Source: Gammaproteobacteria bacterium (GTDB taxonomy: Bacteria > Pseudomonadota > Gammaproteobacteria > Pseudomonadales > Azotimanducaceae). From it: DNA of 64,000 bases. This document shows positions 15,677-24,644 of the stretch, piece after piece. The stretch covers positions 1-64,000 of the forward strand of contig JAUIED010000003.1 in the NCBI GenBank assembly GCA_030428905.1, in the 5' to 3' direction. Numbering within the stretch: position 1 is the stretch's first letter; each line of letters begins with the position of its first letter. Made by a program: the position numbers and the translations under genes. Below the pieces are notes generated by a model. It saw only the letters and a program-made list of their open reading frames with translations, was not told the origin of the DNA and made no database searches.

Positions 15677-17068
15677 TCAGGACTCGGAATATCGCAACTC
15701 GTCGGTGCGTACCACGGTGCGCCAGCGGCCACCACGAAATCGCAGGATGAGCATCGCACCCTTGAGCACGTAGTCGCCCACAAGTGCTGCGTACACCCAG
15801 AACACCGGCAGCCCGAGGTAGGTGGCGAGCGCCGCCAGACCGCAGCGCATGATAATGAGCCCGGCAAACGTGGCGATGAGCGGGAAACGCGTATCCCCAG
15901 CGCCGCGCAGCGAGCCGCCGATGGCGAATTCCACCGCCATGAGCGGCATCATGGCGCCGAGCAGGTAGGTGAACTGCACCGTGTAGCTGATGGTGAGCGG
16001 CTCATCCTTGAGGAAAAACTCGGCCAACTCCTGTGCGTAGGCAATCACGAGAATGCCGAGCCCTCCCATGGACAGCACAGCGAGGCCACAGGAACGCCAA
16101 CCGGCGCGGCTGGCACCCGCATGGTCGTTGGCACCGAGATACTGGCCCACGAGCGTCGATCCGGCGATGGAAAAGCCGAAGCCGACGGTAAAACACACCA
16201 TGAGCATGTTCACGCCGATGTTGTAGGCAGCAAAGGCTTCGGTGCCGTAGAAGTTACCGATGAGCATGAGAAAGACGAAAAAGCCCACCTGAAAAACGCC
16301 CTGCTCGACAGCGGCCGGGTAACCGATGTCCACGAGCCGCCGCAGCCGCTCGCGCCGCCACCAGCCGCCGCCCACGTGGCGCACGCGGAACTTCTGCGCC
16401 ATCCACATCCAGATCAGAATGACCGCACCGATGGTGAAGGCGATCCCTGCCGCCACCGCTGCACCCGCCACGCCCATTTCCGGCAGGCCAAAACGGCCGA
16501 ACACAAAGCCGTAGAGAAGCGGCAGATTGACCAGGTTGACGCCGAAGCCGATCCACAGCGGTGTCCACGCGTCGCCCGACGCGCGCAGCGCCGAGCTGAG
16601 GATGAAGTTCACCGCGAATGCCACATTGAAGACGCACAACCAGCGGATGTTCGCCGCGGCCAGGTCCAACGTTTGCGGGTCCAGACCGAACACGCCTGCC
16701 ACCGGATGCGCAAAGGCAAGCCCGAACACAGCGATGACGAGGGACAGCACGGCACCCAGAATGAGCGATGCCATGGTCACCCGGCTGGCTTCCCGATAGT
16801 CTCCGGCGCCCCAGGCCCGCGCCACAAGCGCCGTTGTTCCGGCGCTCACCGCCATGAGGATCGCCTGCAACGCGAAAAACACCCGCTGCCCAGCACCCAC
16901 AGCCGCCAGCGCCTGGGCGCCGAGCTCGCCGACGAACTTGGTCTGCACCATGCCGACCACGGTGTACGACAGGTTGCCGAGAATGGAGGGAAAGGCGAGC
17001 TGCCAGATACCGGGGCGCTCGTTCGCCTCGGGGTCTTTGCTGCTATTCTCCGCTTCCACGTTGATCAA
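15677..17068 (-). CDS. MATE-family efflux transporter
   Basis: The 463-residue protein has twelve predicted membrane spans in two repeated halves. Typical MATE segments are FPSILGNLSYTVVGMVQTKFVGELGAQALAAVG in the first half and YPAAVEQGVFQVGFF...GSTLVGQYLGANDHAGA and GSLRGAGDTRFPLI in the second. It would export cationic compounds by Na+ or H+ antiport. The start is uncertain: TTG 17068 gives the full frame, and GTG 17059 is nearly equivalent. It lies 58 bases upstream of the protease gene on the same strand and diverges from the hydratase gene. The drug range cannot be told. Confidence 0.88.
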   Translation of the reverse strand: MINVEAENSSKDPEANERPGIWQLAFPSILGNLSYTVVGMVQTKFVGELGAQALAAVGAGQRVFFALQAILMAVSAGTTALVARAWGAGDYREASRVTMASLILGAVLSLVIAVFGLAFAHPVAGVFGLDPQTLDLAAANIRWLCVFNVAFAVNFILSSALRASGDAWTPLWIGFGVNLVNLPLLYGFVFGRFGLPEMGVAGAAVAAGIAFTIGAVILIWMWMAQKFRVRHVGGGWWRRERLRRLVDIGYPAAVEQGVFQVGFFVFLMLIGNFYGTEAFAAYNIGVNMLMVCFTVGFGFSIAGSTLVGQYLGANDHAGASRAGWRSCGLAVLSMGGLGILVIAYAQELAEFFLKDEPLTISYTVQFTYLLGAMMPLMAVEFAIGGSLRGAGDTRFPLIATFAGLIIMRCGLAALATYLGLPVFWVYAALVGDYVLKGAMLILRFRGGRWRTVVRTDELRYSES

Positions 17069-17127
17069 TATCCGTCTGTCGTTCTTAAACGATTAACTGA
17101 AGGTTAGACGCCAAACCCGGGGGCATC

Positions 17128-17928
17128 ATGAGCGAGTACGCCGACATCGCAGTCAATATCGAAGGCCATGTGGCCACCGTTGAAATCCAGCGGCCACCGC
17201 ACAACTTTTTTGACTTCAGCCTGATCGGCCAACTGGCAGATGCGTTCGCCAAACTCGACGAAGATGCACAATGCCGGGCAATCGTGCTCGCCGCGCAGGG
17301 AAAATCGTTCTGCGCGGGCGCCAATTTCGGCACGGGGCAATCGGATGGATCGGGCAGCAACGAGTTTACCGAGGAAGGGTTCCGCAACACCACCGGAAAA
17401 CTCTACCGCGAAGCCGCGCGTCTGTTCGGCAACAAAAAACCCGTGATCGGCGCCATCCAGGGTGCCGCCATTGGCGGCGGCCTGGGTCTCGCTTTGGTGC
17501 CGGACTTCCGTATCGCCAGCCCGGAAGCGCGCTTTGCGGCCAACTTCGTGAAGCTCGGTATTCACCAAGGCTTCGGTTTGAGCATCACGCTGCCGCGCCT
17601 GGTCGGCCAGCAGGCAGCCCGCAACATGCTGCTCACCGGCCGCCGCGTGAAGGGCGACGAAGCACTCGCGCTCGGCCTCGTGGATCAGCTGGTGCCCGCG
17701 GACGAGCTGCGAGCGGCCGCAGCAACGCTGGCCGCAGAGATTGCTGAAAACGCACCGCTTGCCGTGAGGAGCGTGCGGGCAACCCTGCGCGACGGCCTCG
17801 CCGAGGCGGTGGCACAAGCCACGGAGCATGAATTGAAGGAACAGCAGTGGCTACGCGCCACGGACGACGCCCAGGAAGGCATACGATCGGTCGCCGAACG
17901 GCGGGCCGGCAACTTCACCGGAAAATAG
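17128..17928 (+). CDS. Enoyl-CoA hydratase/isomerase family protein
   Basis: The 266-residue crotonase-fold enzyme shows the oxyanion-hole segments AAQGKSFCAGANFG (about residue 60) and AIQGAAIGGGLGLALVPDFRIAS (about 112), followed by NFVKLGIHQGFGLSITLPRLVG. It should hydrate or isomerise an unsaturated acyl-CoA. The first catalytic Glu position is occupied by a Gln/Gly-rich stretch, so isomerase or other crotonase chemistry cannot be excluded. It lies 14 bases before the LLM oxidoreductase gene, so the two are probably co-transcribed. Confidence 0.88.
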   Translation: MSEYADIAVNIEGHVATVEIQRPPHNFFDFSLIGQLADAFAKLDEDAQCRAIVLAAQGKSFCAGANFGTGQSDGSGSNEFTEEGFRNTTGKLYREAARLFGNKKPVIGAIQGAAIGGGLGLALVPDFRIASPEARFAANFVKLGIHQGFGLSITLPRLVGQQAARNMLLTGRRVKGDEALALGLVDQLVPADELRAAAATLAAEIAENAPLAVRSVRATLRDGLAEAVAQATEHELKEQQWLRATDDAQEGIRSVAERRAGNFTGK

Positions 17929-17942
17929 GAGCTTCCCTGACG

Positions 17943-18818
17943 ATGGACACTGGCAAACTCGGCGTCTGGTACTTTTTCGACGGCCTGCCGGCGGCGCAGG
18001 CGGCACAGGCCGCACAACGCATCGAAGCGCTCGGCTATGGCACCTTGTGGCTGCCGGAAACCGTGGGTCGCAACGTGCTGGTGCATGCCGGCTGGCTGCT
18101 GGCGAATACCAAGACCCTGAACATCGCCACCGGCATCGCCAACATCTACCACCGCGAGCCCGGCGTCACGCTGGCGGCGCAGAACGCCCTGGCGGAGCAA
18201 TCCGGCGGCCGCTTCCTGCTGGGCCTGGGCGTGTCGCACAAGCCGCTGGTGGAGGGCGTGCGCGGCCTCGACTACGGCCCGCCGGTTGCCACCATGCGCA
18301 AATACCTGGAGGGCATGGCATCATCTCCGTATCAGGCGGTGCCTCCTGCCGAGCCGCCACCCACGGTCATCGCCGCATTGGGGCCGAAGATGCTGGCGCT
18401 GGCAGCCGAGAAGTGTCGCGGCGCCCACCCCTACTTCAGCTCTCCAGAACACACCGCCATGGCGCGAAAAATCCTCGGCCCGGATGCGTGGCTGTGCGTG
18501 GAGCAGAAGGTGGTGCTGGAAGCAGACGCCGACAAGGCGCGGGCGCTGGCACGGCCCGTGGCGCAGATCTATCTGGGCCTGCCCAACTACCGCAACAACT
18601 GGTTGCGCATGGGCCTGGAAGAACGTGACTTCGAAGGCGGCGGATCGGACCGGTTCATCGACACCACGTTCGCCTGGGGCAGCATTGACGCCGTGAAAGA
18701 CCGCATCCAGCAGCACTTCGACGCGGGCGCCTCACACGTGTGCATCCAACCAGTCAACCCGAACGGGCAATTCGGCGACCTGCACTGGGCAGGGCTGGAG
18801 GCGCTGGCGCCCAATTAA
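17943..18818 (+). CDS. LLM-class flavin/F420-dependent oxidoreductase (TIGR03620-like)
   Basis: The 291-residue protein has a bacterial luciferase-like TIM barrel: KLGVWYFFDGLPAAQAAQAAQRIEALGYGTLWLPE at the start, LNIATGIANIYHREPGVTLAAQNALAEQSGGRFLLGLGVSH, and VIAALGPKMLALAAEKCRGAHPYF. This is the pattern of proteins often annotated as F420-dependent. F420 is rare in Gammaproteobacteria, so FMN may be the true cofactor. ATG 17943 is chosen because it directly precedes the barrel and follows the hydratase by 14 bases. A flavin reductase gene faces it and shares its stop region (TTAA). Confidence 0.85.
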   Translation: MDTGKLGVWYFFDGLPAAQAAQAAQRIEALGYGTLWLPETVGRNVLVHAGWLLANTKTLNIATGIANIYHREPGVTLAAQNALAEQSGGRFLLGLGVSHKPLVEGVRGLDYGPPVATMRKYLEGMASSPYQAVPPAEPPPTVIAALGPKMLALAAEKCRGAHPYFSSPEHTAMARKILGPDAWLCVEQKVVLEADADKARALARPVAQIYLGLPNYRNNWLRMGLEERDFEGGGSDRFIDTTFAWGSIDAVKDRIQQHFDAGASHVCIQPVNPNGQFGDLHWAGLEALAPN

Positions 18819-19300
18819 AGCGGGGAGAAGTCTCCGTAGGCACCGCGGAAGAACAGCAGCGGCCCAGCGTCGAGGTCCTGGGCCGCCAGATCCACTACCC
18901 GGCCGATGGCGATCGTGTGGTCGCCTGCATCGTGCTCGGCTTCAAGTTCGCAATCGATGTACGCCACCACGCCGTCGATGATTGGCGAGCCGGTGACGCC
19001 CGCGCGCCAGGATATTTCCGCAAATTTGTCGATGCCGGAGCGCGCCATCACATCGCACACCGCCTTCTGGTGCGCGCCGAGCACGTTGATGCAGAAGCGG
19101 CCGGAGTCGCGCAGCTTCGGCCAACTCGAACTGCCCTTGCCCGGGCACAGGGCGACGAGCGGCGGGTCAAGCGACAGCGACACGAACGACTGGGCCGCAA
19201 ACCCCGCAGGCTGGCCGTCCAGACAGCCGGTGGCTATCACCACACCGGTACAGAACTGCCCCATGGTGTCGCGAAACGCGCGCGCGTCGATGTCTGCCAT
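18815..19300 (-). CDS. Flavin reductase-like, FMN-binding protein
   Basis: The 161-residue protein is of the flavin reductase/NADH:FMN oxidoreductase type found in two-component monooxygenases. Motifs visible are FRDTMGQFCTGVVIATG, GFAAQSFVSLSLDPPLVALCPGKGSSSW and RFCINVLGAHQ, with the C-terminal GPLLFFRGAYGDF. The start is placed at ATG 19300. It should reduce FMN with NAD(P)H and release it to a partner. The LLM oxidoreductase gene immediately opposite is a plausible partner, but because the genes converge they are not in one operon. Confidence 0.87.
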   Translation of the reverse strand: MADIDARAFRDTMGQFCTGVVIATGCLDGQPAGFAAQSFVSLSLDPPLVALCPGKGSSSWPKLRDSGRFCINVLGAHQKAVCDVMARSGIDKFAEISWRAGVTGSPIIDGVVAYIDCELEAEHDAGDHTIAIGRVVDLAAQDLDAGPLLFFRGAYGDFSPL

Positions 19301-19389
19301 CTGTGCCTCAAAATGCCTGCGGTCCGCGACTATAACCCCCACCGTGTATCAATTAAAATTCGTCCTTTGCCGTTCAGGAGGCCACCGAA

Positions 19390-20561
<1,172 letters not shown>

Positions 20562-20586
<25 letters not shown>

Positions 20587-20642
20587 CAGTGCGTCCTCGC
20601 GCTTCCTGTTTAAGCGTGCGTTCTCGCGCTTCCTGACTGAAA
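20562..20642 (+). repeat. Three 27-bp direct repeats, each ending in an in-frame stop codon
   Basis: Cores at 20562, 20589 and 20616 read GCGTGTCCTCGCGCTTCCTG, GTGCGTCCTCGCGCTTCCTG and GTGCGTTCTCGCGCTTCCTG. The period is exactly nine codons. Read in the frame of the preceding acyl-CoA dehydrogenase, each unit encodes VLALP plus one residue and then stops (TAA, TAA, TGA). The gene end has therefore been tandemly copied together with its stop codon. Confidence 0.95.
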
Positions 20643-20651
20643 GGATGTGAT

Positions 20652-21242
20652 ATGGAACTGATCATCGGCCTCGTCATCATCGCCGCGCTCGTATTCTGGG
20701 GCGTAGCGATCTACAACAAGCTCGTGACGCTGAAGAACCGCTTCAAGAATGCGTTTGCGCAAATCGAAGTGCAGCTCAAGCGGCGCTACGACCTGATTCC
20801 CAACCTCGTGGAAACCGCCAAGGGCTACATCAAGCACGAGCGGGAAACCCTGGAGGCGGTGATCAATGCACGTAATCAGGCCATGGCCGGCCTGCAGACC
20901 GCAGCCGCCGACCCAGGCAACGCCGCCGCCATCAAGGAGCTGGCAAGCGCCGAAGGTGCGCTCGGCAGCGCCCTCGGCCGGCTTAATGTCGTGGTGGAGG
21001 CCTATCCGGACCTGAAGGCCAACCAGAATATGATGCAGCTCTCCGAGGAGCTGACGAGCACCGAGAACAAGATCTCCTTCGCACGCCAGGCGTACAACGA
21101 CCAGGCGACGGAGTACAACACCTACAAACAGACATTTCCGCCCGTGATCTTCGCCGGCTTCTTCGGCCACCGCGACGACGCGGAGCTGCTGGAATACGCC
21201 GACAGCGAGGCCATGCAGGAGCCGCCGTCCGTCTCGTTCTAG
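20652..21242 (+). CDS. lemA: LemA family protein
   Basis: The 196-residue protein starts with one membrane span (LIIGLVIIAALVFWGVAIYNKLV), then the LemA helical bundle: NRFKNAFAQIEVQLKRRYDLIPNLVETAKGYIKHERE, and TSTENKISFARQAYNDQATEYNTYKQTFP. The AYNDQ..YN segment near the end is the family hallmark. It is anchored in the inner membrane; its function is unclear, with a link to protein quality control suggested by frequent pairing with membrane metalloproteases. The M48 protease gene follows after 14 bases. Confidence 0.95.
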   Translation: MELIIGLVIIAALVFWGVAIYNKLVTLKNRFKNAFAQIEVQLKRRYDLIPNLVETAKGYIKHERETLEAVINARNQAMAGLQTAAADPGNAAAIKELASAEGALGSALGRLNVVVEAYPDLKANQNMMQLSEELTSTENKISFARQAYNDQATEYNTYKQTFPPVIFAGFFGHRDDAELLEYADSEAMQEPPSVSF

Positions 21243-21256
21243 ACGCGTAGCAACCC

Positions 21257-23155
21257 GTGGACTTCTTTAGCGCCCAGGACGCCGCACGGCGCAAAACCTG
21301 GCAGCTTGCAGCGCTGTTTTCCGCGGCGGTGATCACGCTCATCGTGCTCACCAATCTGCTGCTGGCGTTCGCTGCTTTGTGGATCGCGCCGAGCACGGCG
21401 CTGTCGCTGGCCAACTACGGTGCGCTCGAGTCCATCCCGTGGGAGACCTGGGCGATGATCTCCACGGGTGTGATCGGTGTGGTGGCGTGCGCCACCGTGT
21501 ACAAGTTCCTCATGGTGCGCGGCGGCGGCAAAACCATTGCAGAATCTCTGGGCGGAACGCGTTTGACGCACGCTACGGCAACCGATCTGCAGAGCAAACG
21601 CCTGCTGAACATCGTCGAAGAAATGGCCATCGCCTCCGGCACACCCGTACCGCCGGTGTACCTGATCCCCGAGCCCAGCATCAACGCCTTTGCAGCAGGA
21701 TTTACGCTGGACGACGCAGTGATCGGTATCAATCGCGGCACCATCGATGCGCTGAGCCGGGATGAGCTGCAGGGTGTCGTAGCCCACGAGTTCAGCCACA
21801 TCCTCAACGGCGACATGCGTATCAACCTGCGCCTGATCGCCGTGCTGCACGGCATCCTGTTTCTCGGCATGATCGGCTACGGCATTCTGCGCGGCGGCGT
21901 GCACGTGCGCGGCGGCCGCGACCGGGACGGGCTCGGGCCGCTGATGATCGTCGCCATCGGCCTCGTGATCATCGGTTATGGCGGTACGTTTTTCGGCAAG
22001 TGGATCAAAGCGGCAGTCAGCCGGCAGCGTGAGTATCTGGCCGATGCTGCCGCCGTGCAGTTCACCCGCAACCCTGATGGGATCGGCGGCGCGCTGAAGA
22101 AGATCGGCGGCTCGACTTACGGCTCCGCCATCGCCCAGCCCGCTGCAGAGGAAGCCAGCCACCTGTTCTTCGGCGACGTCCTGGTGCGCAGGTTGGGCGG
22201 CGTGTTCGCCACGCACCCGCCGCTGGACAAGCGCATACGCGCCATCGACCCCAACTGGGACGGAAAATTCCTCACAAGTGCAACATCCGCCTCCACCCAC
22301 GCCCCGACGCCGGGCGTTGCCGCTTTCGCAGGCGCACCAACGGCAGATTCTGTGGTGGCCAGCATCGGCGAGACTGACGCCGAGGCGCTGGATGAGGCGC
22401 AGCGGCTCATGGACAGCATGCAGGGCGAGTTGCTGGATGCGGCGCACGACGGTTTCACCGCCCGGGCGCTGGTTTACGCCATGCTCATCGGCAATGGCGA
22501 GGTAGCCGAGCATCAGGTGCAGCACATTCATGCGCACGCCGAGCCTGGCGTGCCGCAAAGCCTGGCGCGACTGCAGCAGGCCGTCGCGGATCGGGACGCG
22601 GTGCAGCGCATCACCCTGCTGGAGCTGTGCGTACCGACCCTGAAGGCGCTCTCTACCGCCCAGTACGAACGGTTCATGGACAATGTGCGTGCTCTGATCA
22701 AAGCGGATGCGCGTATTGATATCTTCGAGTGGGTGCTTTTTCAGATTCTCAGCAAGGAGCTGAAGGCCCATTTCGAGACCGTGCGCCCGCCGCGCGTGCG
22801 TTACAAGACCATTGCCGCCGCAGCAACGCCCGTCGGAAAAGTTCTGGCGGCTGTTGCGGCGGTCACCCACGATAACGAAGCGCAACGTCTCGATGCGCTG
22901 AACGTCGCCAGAGGCCAGCTCGAGTTGGAGCTGCTCAGCCATTTTCCGGACATCGAGTTGAATGACCTCAACCGCGCCCTGCGCGAACTGCGCGCCCTGC
23001 GGCCGCTGCGCAAGCCTGCGGTGCTGAAGGCCGCGAGCAGCATCGTCACCGCCCAGCTCGCCGCCGAACCGGCCGCCCTTCTACACGGTGTGGCGGCCGC
23101 TTTGGATTGCCCCCTACCCCTTGCAGCGCTTACCAGGAACGACGCCCATGGCTGA
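21257..23155 (+). CDS. M48-family membrane zinc metallopeptidase with long C-terminal extension
   Basis: The 632-residue protein starts at GTG 21257. Two membrane spans at about 18-42 and 70-90 precede the protease domain with the zinc motif VVAHEFSHILNGDM (HExxH, about residue 176). Two further spans follow at about 195-240, with the third ligand region REYLADAAAV (Glu). This half matches HtpX-type proteases of about 290 residues. The rest, some 300 residues, is an extra helical, Ala-rich region (about 330-632) of unknown function. It follows lemA closely and its last 8 bases overlap the ppx start, so lemA, the protease and ppx appear to form one transcript. Confidence 0.88.
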   Translation: MDFFSAQDAARRKTWQLAALFSAAVITLIVLTNLLLAFAALWIAPSTALSLANYGALESIPWETWAMISTGVIGVVACATVYKFLMVRGGGKTIAESLGGTRLTHATATDLQSKRLLNIVEEMAIASGTPVPPVYLIPEPSINAFAAGFTLDDAVIGINRGTIDALSRDELQGVVAHEFSHILNGDMRINLRLIAVLHGILFLGMIGYGILRGGVHVRGGRDRDGLGPLMIVAIGLVIIGYGGTFFGKWIKAAVSRQREYLADAAAVQFTRNPDGIGGALKKIGGSTYGSAIAQPAAEEASHLFFGDVLVRRLGGVFATHPPLDKRIRAIDPNWDGKFLTSATSASTHAPTPGVAAFAGAPTADSVVASIGETDAEALDEAQRLMDSMQGELLDAAHDGFTARALVYAMLIGNGEVAEHQVQHIHAHAEPGVPQSLARLQQAVADRDAVQRITLLELCVPTLKALSTAQYERFMDNVRALIKADARIDIFEWVLFQILSKELKAHFETVRPPRVRYKTIAAAATPVGKVLAAVAAVTHDNEAQRLDALNVARGQLELELLSHFPDIELNDLNRALRELRALRPLRKPAVLKAASSIVTAQLAAEPAALLHGVAAALDCPLPLAALTRNDAHG

Positions 23156-24644
23156 ACTGTCGGACGCACCAGGCCGGCAGCTCGCCGCCCTGGACCTCGG
23201 ATCTAACAGCTTCCACCTGATCGTGGTGCATGAGAACAACGGCTACGTGCAGGTGGTGGATAAGTACAAAGAAATGGTGCGCCTCGGTGAGGGACTCACC
23301 GACGATCACGACCTCAACCCCGACGTCGAGCGCCGGGCGCTGGATTGCCTGGAGCGGCTCGGCGAACGCATGCGCGGGCTGCACCCGGACAACGTGCGCG
23401 TAGTAGGTACCAGCGCATTGCGCCGCGCCAAAAATGCCGGAGAGTTCCTGGCGCGCGCAGAGGCGTGCCTGGGCCACGAAGTGGAGGTCATTTCCGGCCG
23501 CGAAGAAGCGCGTCTGATCTACCTCGGTGTGTCACACAGCCTGGAAGACTCCCGTGATACCCGGCTGGTGGTAGACATCGGCGGCGGCAGCACCGAGCTG
23601 ATTCTCGGCCGGCATTTCCAGGCGTTGGACATGGAGAGCCTGCACATGGGTTGCGTGTTGATGTCGAGCACGTGGTTCCCCGGAGGCACGATCACCCCAG
23701 ATGCTTTCAACGCGGCAGTAAACGCGGCACGCCAGGAGCTCGAGCCCGTTGGCCGTCAGTTCCGACGCGACAAGTGGGACATGGCAATTGGTGCCTCGGG
23801 CACCATCGTCGCCATCGGCCAGATCACCGCGCTGGAAAATAACGACGGCGTCATCACCGCCGCCGCCCTCAAAGAGCTGTGCAAACGGGTGGCCGCTGCG
23901 CAGCATATCGATGCGCTGGATCTTCCAGGTCTCGCCAGCGAGCGTCGGCCGGTATTCGCCGGCGGCCTCGCCATTCTCAAAGGCGTGTTCGACGAGCTCG
24001 GTATCAAGACCATGCACACCTCCGGTGGTGCACTTCGCGAAGGTCTGATTCAGGACCTGCTTGGCCGGGTTCACCAGCACGACATCCGCACGACAACGGT
24101 GGCCAACCTAAAAGAGCGATATCACATAGACAGCCGTCACGCGCACCGCGTGCGAGAGCTCGTTATCGCGCTGCACGCGCAGGTAGCCGGGCCTTGGAAT
24201 CTCGTAGACGCCGATCACGCCATGCTGCTGCGCTGGGCGGCGGATCTGCATGAAATCGGCATGGATATCTCGCACTCGCAATACCACAAGCACGGCGGCT
24301 ACCTGCTTCAGCACATGGATATGCCAGGGTTTTCCAAGCTCGACCAGGAACGCCTGTCCTGGCTTGTGCGCGCGCATCGACGCAAAATGCCGACGGAGCT
24401 GTTCGACGGTCGGCCCGAATGGCTCCGCCTGGCGGTACTGCTACGTCTTGCTGTTGTCCTAAGACGTTCACGGCAGGGGCAGCACCTGCCGCACATCGAA
24501 GTGTCGGCCACGGCAGATGCGCTGACCATTCGCTTGCCTGGAAGCTGGCTGAACAAACACCCGCTGACGCGCCTGGATCTGGAGCAGGAAGCGGGCTATC
24601 TGAAAGCTGCGCAGATCGAGCTTGAGCTGAAGGAGCTGGACTAG
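23148..24644 (+). CDS. ppx: Exopolyphosphatase (Ppx/GppA family)
   Basis: The 498-residue enzyme has the actin/Hsp70-like ATPase fold of Ppx/GppA: phosphate-1 motif AALDLGSNSFHLIVV at the start, GTSALRRAKNAGEFL, phosphate-2 motif VVDIGGGSTELILG about residue 145, and VTDH-like helical C-terminal HD-type region with LRWAADLHEIGMDISHSQYHKHGGYLL. It hydrolyses terminal phosphate from polyphosphate or from pppGpp. The ATG at 23148 overlaps the M48 gene by 8 bases. It faces ppk, and the two stop codons interlock in CTAG. Polyphosphate making and breaking are thus encoded back to back. Confidence 0.93.
   Translation: MAELSDAPGRQLAALDLGSNSFHLIVVHENNGYVQVVDKYKEMVRLGEGLTDDHDLNPDVERRALDCLERLGERMRGLHPDNVRVVGTSALRRAKNAGEFLARAEACLGHEVEVISGREEARLIYLGVSHSLEDSRDTRLVVDIGGGSTELILGRHFQALDMESLHMGCVLMSSTWFPGGTITPDAFNAAVNAARQELEPVGRQFRRDKWDMAIGASGTIVAIGQITALENNDGVITAAALKELCKRVAAAQHIDALDLPGLASERRPVFAGGLAILKGVFDELGIKTMHTSGGALREGLIQDLLGRVHQHDIRTTTVANLKERYHIDSRHAHRVRELVIALHAQVAGPWNLVDADHAMLLRWAADLHEIGMDISHSQYHKHGGYLLQHMDMPGFSKLDQERLSWLVRAHRRKMPTELFDGRPEWLRLAVLLRLAVVLRRSRQGQHLPHIEVSATADALTIRLPGSWLNKHPLTRLDLEQEAGYLKAAQIELELKELD

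Noticed and set aside
15509-17107. 532-codon plus-strand frame opposite the MATE transporter
   Set aside because: Composition is His/Arg/Glu-rich without structure; the MATE protein on the other strand has twelve good spans.
21239-22942. 567-codon minus-strand frame opposite the M48 protease
   Set aside because: It is a mirror frame with no motif; the HEFSH zinc motif and membrane spans on the plus strand are decisive.
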